This document shows positions 29,884-34,721 of a stretch of DNA of 34,721 nt, piece after piece (the first letter of the stretch is position 1; each line of letters starts with the position of its first letter). The stretch lies in NCBI GenBank assembly GCA_903911455.1, contig CAIWDQ010000623.1:1-34721 (forward strand). Direction: 5' to 3'. A program made the position numbers and the translations under genes. The stretch is from an uncultured bacterium. GTDB lineage: Bacteria > Bacteroidota > Bacteroidia > Bacteroidales > JACABE01. The notes beneath the pieces are model-generated. The model saw only the letters and a list, made by a program, of their open reading frames with translations. It made no database searches and was not told the DNA's origin.

Positions 29884-30606
29884 TTATTCTTTTAAAGCAT
29901 CAATTAAAACATTTCCTTTTAACACAGGAACTACATTTGTTGAGTCATTTTTAAAAGTATATTCAAGTACATCATCAAGTTTTAATCTTTTTAAACGATG
30001 TCGGTGAGCAGCTTTCTCAATATAAGCCAAAGGATCTTTCTTAGCTGTCAACCAAAGATCTAATGAGGCTTCTGCAGCATCACAATCCATCTTAAAATTA
30101 TTATTTAAAAGAAGTCTTTCAATTAATGCTCCTGCAAAGATAGTATCTTCCAGATTAAATTTATTCTTCCATCCTGCACATAAAATTACAAGATTCTTAT
30201 TTTCTTTTATTAAATAATCAGCTAATACACTTAAATTATTAAACGCACCAATTGCAAGTCCCTTAGCATGTTTTGCCAGATCAATTGCCTGAGTCCCGTT
30301 AGTTGTACTATAAACTATTGTCTTTCCTTTTACTTCTTCATTCATAAAATTGAATGCAGAATTACCGAAGTCAGCAAAATCCAGTACCTTTCCATCTCTT
30401 TCAGAAGCCACAAGAAAACCTTTACTTTTATATTCTTTTGCCTGCTCAATAGTTGCAACAGGTATTATTTCTTTTACACCGTTTTCGAATGCAGCACAGA
30501 TAGATGTACTTGCTCTAAGTATATCTACCATCACTACAATATAGTTTTCTTTAGTCATTATCTCATCAAATAACTTAGGCGTAAGACAAACCTCAATAGT
30601 ATTCAT
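29884..30606 (-). CDS. comB: 2-phosphosulfolactate phosphatase family protein (ComB-like)
   Basis: A 240-residue protein of the ComB family, Mg-dependent phosphatases that convert 2-phosphosulfolactate to sulfolactate in coenzyme M synthesis. Family traits visible are VVMVDILRASTSICAAFENGVKEIIPV (about 25-51), ASERDGKVLDFADFGNSAFNF, IVYSTTNGTQAIDLAKHAKGLAIGAFNN, CAGWKNKFNLEDTIFAGALIERL and a C-terminal RLKRLKLDDVLEYTF. Bacteroidota do not make coenzyme M in any pathway I know, so sulfolactate may feed another sulfonate, or the substrate may differ. No ComA-like gene lies in this window. A TAATTTTG -7 element (minus, 30636-30629) is upstream; gyrB is divergent. Confidence 0.88.
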   Translation of the reverse strand: MNTIEVCLTPKLFDEIMTKENYIVVMVDILRASTSICAAFENGVKEIIPVATIEQAKEYKSKGFLVASERDGKVLDFADFGNSAFNFMNEEVKGKTIVYSTTNGTQAIDLAKHAKGLAIGAFNNLSVLADYLIKENKNLVILCAGWKNKFNLEDTIFAGALIERLLLNNNFKMDCDAAEASLDLWLTAKKDPLAYIEKAAHRHRLKRLKLDDVLEYTFKNDSTNVVPVLKGNVLIDALKE

Positions 30607-30718
30607 AAAAATTGAATTAAATTCACTACAAAATTAATGCTTTCTATGATATAAATGAGAGGAAATGTTAATTGTTTTAAAATTGTTAATAAATAACTGA
30701 AAGAATTCGTTTTTTATA

Positions 30719-30749
30719 TTGTGTACTTCATATATTTTTAGTACTTTTG
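30719..30749 (+). promoter_or_regulatory. gyrB promoter
   Basis: TTG (30719-30721), 20 bp, TACTTTTG (30742-30749) is a Bacteroidota promoter. It lies 33 bp before the ATG at 30783. It overlaps an in-frame TTG at 30747, which shows that this TTG is not the start. Confidence 0.7.
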
Positions 30750-30782
30750 AAGATTCAAATTACAATAATTAGTAACAAAGAA

Positions 30783-32753
30783 ATGAGCGATTTAGAAAAC
30801 GAAGATCAGATAATAAATGAACCAACTTACACTGCCGAGAATATTCAGGTATTAGAAGGCTTAGAAGCTGTAAGAAAAAGGCCTTCTATGTATATTGGTG
30901 ATACCAATACCAGAGGTCTACATCATTTAGTATATGAAGTTGTTGATAATTCTATCGACGAGGCCTTAGCTGGTCATTGCGACACTATTATAGTAGGTAT
31001 TAACGAGGATAACTCTATTACAGTTGTTGATAATGGTCGTGGTATTCCTGTTGACTGGCACGAAAAGGAAAACAAATCAGCTTTAGAGGTTGTAATGACT
31101 GTTTTACACGCCGGTGGTAAGTTTGATAAAGGTTCTTATAAAGTATCAGGTGGTTTGCATGGTGTAGGTGTTTCTTGTGTTAATGCTTTGTCTAAACATT
31201 TAACAGCAGAAGTTTGGAGAGATGGTAAGTCATACATTCAGGAATACGAATGTGGCATCCCTATGTATGCTGTTAAGGAAACCGGTGAATCAGATAAGCA
31301 TGGAACCAAGATTACTTTCATGCCTGATGATACTATTTTCCAGGTAAAAGAGTATAGTTATGAAGTTTTATGTTCACGATTGAGGGAACTTGCTTTCCTA
31401 AACAAGAGAATCACTCTTACAATCACTGATTATAGAGAAAAAGACGAAGAAGGTGAATTCATTACTAATACTTATTATTCAGAAGAAGGTTTAAAAGATT
31501 TTATTAACTATCTTGACGAAACAAGAGAAAAGTTAATGCCTGAACCTATTTGTATTGAAGGCGAAAAAAACAATACTCCTATTGAAGTTGCCATGCAATA
31601 CAATACTTCTTTCTCTGAAAATATTCACGCTTACGTTAATAATATAAATACACACGAAGGTGGTACTCACCTTGCAGGATTCAGAAGAGGTTTAACCCGT
31701 ACTTTAAAGTCTTATGCCGATAAATCAGGCATGTTAGACAAGATAAAGTTTGATATAAGTGGTGATGACTTTCGTGAAGGTCTTACAGCAGTTATATCTT
31801 GTAAGGTTCAGGAGCCACAATTTGAGGGCCAGACTAAAACCAAGCTGGGCAATACAGAAGTAATGGGTTACGTTGATCAAATCGTGAGCGAATTACTTAC
31901 AAATTACCTTGAAGAACATCCAAAAGAAGCTCGTTTAATTGTTAATAAAGTTATTTTAGCTGCAACTGCCCGTCATGCTGCCCGTAAAGCCAGGGAATTA
32001 GTACAACGTAAGAATGTTTTAACAGGCTCCGGTCTTCCAGGTAAGCTTTCTGACTGTTCCGAAAAAGATCCTTCTCTTTGCGAGATATACTTAGTGGAAG
32101 GGGATTCAGCCGGTGGTACTGCTAAGCAAGGCAGAGACCGTAAGTTTCAGGCTATTCTTCCTTTAAGAGGTAAGATTTTGAATGTTGAAAAGGCAATGCA
32201 GCACAGAGTTTTCGAAAGCGAAGAAATTAAGAACATGTATACCGCTCTTGGTGTTCATGTTGGGACTGAAGATGACTCAATGGCTCTTAATTTAGATAAA
32301 TTACGCTATCATAAGATCATCATCATGACTGATGCTGACGTTGATGGTAGTCATATTGCTACACTTATCCTTACTTTCTTCTTCAGATACATGAAAGAAC
32401 TTGTAGAACAGGGTTATGTATACATTGCAACACCTCCTTTATACTTAATTAAGAAGGGTAAAGAAGAACAATATTGCTGGACAGAAGAGGAACGTCAGGC
32501 AATTGTTGAAAAATATACTGTTAATGGTAAAGAAAGTAGTGTTCATATTCAAAGATACAAAGGTTTAGGTGAAATGAACGCCGAACAACTTTGGGATACT
32601 ACTATGAATCCCGAATTCCGTACTTTGCGTCAGGTTCAGATTGATAATGGAGCTGAAGCCGATCGTATTTTCTCTATGCTTATGGGTGATGAAGTTCCGC
32701 CTCGTAGAGATTTTATCGAAAAGAACGCTAAGTATGCAAGAATTGATATTTAA
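30783..32753 (+). CDS. gyrB: DNA gyrase subunit B
   Basis: ATPase subunit of gyrase, which adds negative supercoils. The ATG at 30783 gives 656 residues (MSDLENEDQIINEPTYTAENIQVLEGLEAVRKRPSMYIGD in pieces). An upstream TTG in frame at 30747 lies on the promoter and is rejected. The GHKL ATPase motifs EVVDNSIDEALAGHCD, VDNGRGIP and GLHGVGVSCVNALS are present, as are the transducer domain, the TOPRIM residues (YLVEGDSAGGTAKQGRDR … DADVDGSHI) and the C-terminal IQRYKGLGEMN … RRDFIEKNAKYA. At about 650 residues it has the short form without the E. coli insertion. No gyrA or dnaN is next to it in this window. Confidence 0.98.
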   Translation: MSDLENEDQIINEPTYTAENIQVLEGLEAVRKRPSMYIGDTNTRGLHHLVYEVVDNSIDEALAGHCDTIIVGINEDNSITVVDNGRGIPVDWHEKENKSALEVVMTVLHAGGKFDKGSYKVSGGLHGVGVSCVNALSKHLTAEVWRDGKSYIQEYECGIPMYAVKETGESDKHGTKITFMPDDTIFQVKEYSYEVLCSRLRELAFLNKRITLTITDYREKDEEGEFITNTYYSEEGLKDFINYLDETREKLMPEPICIEGEKNNTPIEVAMQYNTSFSENIHAYVNNINTHEGGTHLAGFRRGLTRTLKSYADKSGMLDKIKFDISGDDFREGLTAVISCKVQEPQFEGQTKTKLGNTEVMGYVDQIVSELLTNYLEEHPKEARLIVNKVILAATARHAARKARELVQRKNVLTGSGLPGKLSDCSEKDPSLCEIYLVEGDSAGGTAKQGRDRKFQAILPLRGKILNVEKAMQHRVFESEEIKNMYTALGVHVGTEDDSMALNLDKLRYHKIIIMTDADVDGSHIATLILTFFFRYMKELVEQGYVYIATPPLYLIKKGKEEQYCWTEEERQAIVEKYTVNGKESSVHIQRYKGLGEMNAEQLWDTTMNPEFRTLRQVQIDNGAEADRIFSMLMGDEVPPRRDFIEKNAKYARIDI

Positions 32754-32777
32754 TTAGGGTGTTTATACTGTTTGTTT

Positions 32778-32810
32778 AAAAATACTGCCTCTCTGGCAGT
32801 ATTTTTTTTT
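32778..32810 (+). terminator. gyrB terminator
   Basis: A 12-bp stem AAAAATACTGCC (32778-32789) pairs with GGCAGTATTTTT (32795-32806) across the loop TCTCT. It is followed by a T run. It starts 24 bp after the gyrB stop. Confidence 0.9.
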
Positions 32811-32894
32811 GCCTTTTTATCAAAAATCTTCTTATAAAAGATGTCATTCATTCGTTAGAAATTATTATTTTTACATCCTAAATGATTTATCACA

Positions 32895-33428
32895 ATGAAA
32901 GAGTTAGAAAACATGCTTTACGACAGTAGCAGAAGGTGTATTCTGTTGGCTGTAGATGTGTTGGAGCAAAAGCCCGAACTATTTAATGACATGCTTTCAC
33001 TTTGTATGGAAAGCAAATATCCAATGGCAATGCGTGCTGCCCGTGTTATCCAGTTTTATTGTGATAAATTTCCTGAAACCATCCTTAATCATATCGATTA
33101 CGTTATTCCATTGTTTATTAAAACTAATGTGGATGGTGTGAAAAGAAGTATTATGAAGATTTTTATCGATCGTATTGATGTAAATCTTATTCCTGACCTA
33201 GGGCTCGTCCTCTCAAAATGTTATGACTGGCTTCTTTCAGATAAAGAACCAATTGCCGTAAGGGTTTACAGTCTTGAATTGATAAATAAAATAGCTTTAT
33301 CCGAACCCGATCTCTTTCTGGAACTTAAAATTGTTATTGAGCAAATGGATTTTGATAATTATCCAAGCCTTCGTTATAGAACGCAAAGGATTTTAAAGTA
33401 TCTTAGGAAAAAAGAAATGCTTTATTAA
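32895..33428 (+). CDS. HEAT/ARM-like alpha-helical repeat protein, unknown function
   Basis: A 177-residue all-helical, cytoplasmic protein with no signal peptide. Helical pairs recur about every 35-40 residues (SRRCILLAVDVLEQKPELFNDMLSLCM, KYPMAMRAARVIQFYCDKFPETIL, DGVKRSIMKIFIDRIDVNLIPDLGLVLSKCYDWL, EPIAVRVYSLELINKIALSEPDLFLELKIVIE, PSLRYRTQRILKYLRKKEML), with PMAMRAARV and PIAVRVYSL acting like HEAT motifs. I do not recognise a named family. The likely role is protein binding. It follows gyrB and its terminator and converges on the DUF4831 gene with a 4-bp overlap of stops (TTAA at 33425-33428). Confidence 0.8.
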   Translation: MKELENMLYDSSRRCILLAVDVLEQKPELFNDMLSLCMESKYPMAMRAARVIQFYCDKFPETILNHIDYVIPLFIKTNVDGVKRSIMKIFIDRIDVNLIPDLGLVLSKCYDWLLSDKEPIAVRVYSLELINKIALSEPDLFLELKIVIEQMDFDNYPSLRYRTQRILKYLRKKEMLY

Positions 33429-34603
33429 TGTAGTCTAAGCTTTTCAACTGAACCTGAAAATGTATCGTACTCAATTGAGCGTGTTGAGCGAGGCAAATTC
33501 ACAACAATTCCAAACTGACTTATTGATGTTTTGTAATCCTTTAATATATTATTATGATATGATATTATTACTTCCGAAAACTCAGGTATTCTGTAAGCAA
33601 ACCCATGTTTCCCTTTGTTAAGAGATTCCTTTTGTTTATTATAAATATTTGTATTGTAAAGACACCCTTTACTACTTACATTAATATTTACATAATCACC
33701 TTCTTTACTATATAAATCAAGGACTCCTTTACTTGCTGAGAACTTGAATAATGGAGCATTATTAACAGTCGTCACCTTTGCTGAAGTATCTTTTTGAGGT
33801 AAATAATAAAAAGTATATGTTAAAGTATGCTTCACGGTTATTCCCGAAAAGAGTTTCAGATAATCATTTTCCTGCTTATCCAATTCATTGTAAATAAACT
33901 CAAGTGTTGATTTATCTTTCACATCCTGATCACCGTTAAGGTACGAAAATCTGGTTTCTTTAAGTTTATTAATAAAGTCAACCATCTCTTTGGCTTTCTG
34001 TTCAGTAGGTTTTTCAACAATAGTTTTCTTTAAAATAGTTTCTCTAACTATTCCCGTATCACCTTCCACGTCACGATACATAGTATCAACCTTTTCGTAC
34101 ATATTTAACTCAACAAAATTCTTAAACAATTCAGGAATGTCGCCATTATCTTTTGTGTCTTTTACATTATCTTTATAATAATTTTGTTCTGTTTCTATTT
34201 TTTTTATTCTTTTAGGATTAATAGCTTTAAGATAACCTCTATAGTCAATATCAACACCTAGTTTTTTACAATTAGTTTCAACAAAATAAAACTGACTTGT
34301 ATCCGGTTCACTATACGAAATTATTTCAACGTCAGCAATCTGATATGAGGTAGCATTTTCAGTAATAATATTCTTCAATCCCAGATATTTGGCAGCATAT
34401 TCAGAGTATGGCCCTTTGATATTCTCCTTTTGCACAACTTTAACAGTTATCTTAAAATAAGTTTGTGGAAGCATATAATAAAAACCCGCTTTCTTGGTGG
34501 GTTTAGCATCTTTAGTAACGCGAATAACATTGTAACCGGGCAGGCACGACGTCATTACAACGACAACCATCAGCATATAAAAGCCAAATCTAATCTTATT
34601 CAT
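33425..34603 (-). CDS. DUF4831 family lipoprotein
   Basis: A 392-residue predicted lipoprotein: N-terminal hydrophobic segment and lipobox with Cys20 (MVVVVMTSCLPG). The body begins with KKAGFYYMLPQTYFKITVKVVQKENIKGPYSEYAAKYLG in pieces, which is the DUF4831 signature, followed by VEIISYSEPDTSQFYFVE and a beta-rich second half with AYRIPEFSEVIISYHN near the end. The family is conserved in Bacteroidota and uncharacterised; the envelope location is inferred from the lipobox. A TACTTTTG -7 element (minus, 34657-34650) lies 47 bp upstream. Convergent with the HEAT-like gene, overlapping it by 4 bp. Confidence 0.88.
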   Translation of the reverse strand: MNKIRFGFYMLMVVVVMTSCLPGYNVIRVTKDAKPTKKAGFYYMLPQTYFKITVKVVQKENIKGPYSEYAAKYLGLKNIITENATSYQIADVEIISYSEPDTSQFYFVETNCKKLGVDIDYRGYLKAINPKRIKKIETEQNYYKDNVKDTKDNGDIPELFKNFVELNMYEKVDTMYRDVEGDTGIVRETILKKTIVEKPTEQKAKEMVDFINKLKETRFSYLNGDQDVKDKSTLEFIYNELDKQENDYLKLFSGITVKHTLTYTFYYLPQKDTSAKVTTVNNAPLFKFSASKGVLDLYSKEGDYVNINVSSKGCLYNTNIYNKQKESLNKGKHGFAYRIPEFSEVIISYHNNILKDYKTSISQFGIVVNLPRSTRSIEYDTFSGSVEKLRLH

Positions 34604-34721
34604 ACTCTTAATTATTATTTTGTTGATAGAAATAAGTATTTCTTTTCTGCAAAAGTAGTTATTTTTTAGCTATTGAAGTCTTTTTTAATTCTTAAAATTA
34701 TCTTAATAATAAAATTGAACA

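Noticed and set aside
30747..30782. Upstream TTG start for gyrB (12 extra residues)
   Set aside because: The TTG is inside the TACTTTTG promoter element, so it would not be on the mRNA. The ATG at 30783 gives the usual GyrB N terminus.

Overview
The window is an AT-rich chromosomal segment (roughly one third G+C by eye) from a member of the Bacteroidota. Supporting signs are a type IX secretion C-terminal sorting domain (19416-21335), a TonB-dependent receptor with an N-terminal carboxypeptidase-regulatory-like domain (21524-23950), a DUF4831 lipoprotein, a bacterial GGGP synthase, and promoters of the Bacteroidota type (TTTG, about 19 bp, TAnnTTTG) without obvious Shine-Dalgarno sequences. 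I cannot name a genus. Nearly all genes are housekeeping or envelope genes. I see no prophage, integrase, transposase or CRISPR array.

Layout. 1-517: 5' part of an unrecognised minus-strand gene that runs off the window. 518-1514: gene-free, with a MITE-like inverted repeat. 1515-1921: a small unknown gene split by a frameshift at a 9-A run. 1922-2464: a cluster of dispersed palindromes. 2465-8150: dtd, a two-component pair, GGGP synthase, an EamA exporter, ahcY. 8151-9257: a repeat-rich gene-free stretch with a 63-bp duplication, 9-bp repeats, an 11-unit 21-bp array and an 8-bp repeat. 9258-11818 (minus): a compact cluster of a holin-like membrane protein, a Nim-like flavoprotein, pyrK and pyrD. 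12073-14109 (plus): exbB-exbD-tonB, then folC and tRNA-Leu(UAG). 15713-18853 (minus): cdd, ChaN-like, rsmE, DUF4159, DUF3127. 18854-19415: a second 21-bp array. 19416-23950 (minus): TonB-dependent receptor and T9SS cargo protein. 23951-24586: a 41-bp array. 24587-26620 (plus): three tandem outer-membrane barrel paralogues. 26680-30606 (minus): comB-like, YncE-like and a 7TM-HD phosphodiesterase. 30783-34603: gyrB, a HEAT-like protein and a convergent DUF4831 lipoprotein.

Functionally, the ExbB/ExbD/TonB motor could energise the TonB-dependent receptor. The barrel paralogues and the T9SS cargo make up a surface cluster. PyrK and PyrD form class 1B dihydroorotate dehydrogenase. AhcY, FolC, RsmE, Dtd, GyrB and Cdd are core metabolism and information processing.

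The most unusual content is non-coding. Three unrelated intergenic tandem arrays (8779-9009, 19080-19331, 24195-24470) hold periods of exactly 21, exactly 21, and 41(42) bp although their unit sequences have diverged. These are close to 2 or 4 turns of B-DNA. The second array has stops in every frame, so reading-frame constraint cannot explain its period. Shorter 8-bp, 9-bp and 63-bp repeats occur at neighbouring intergenic sites. This phased intergenic repeat architecture is my best candidate for an undescribed system.
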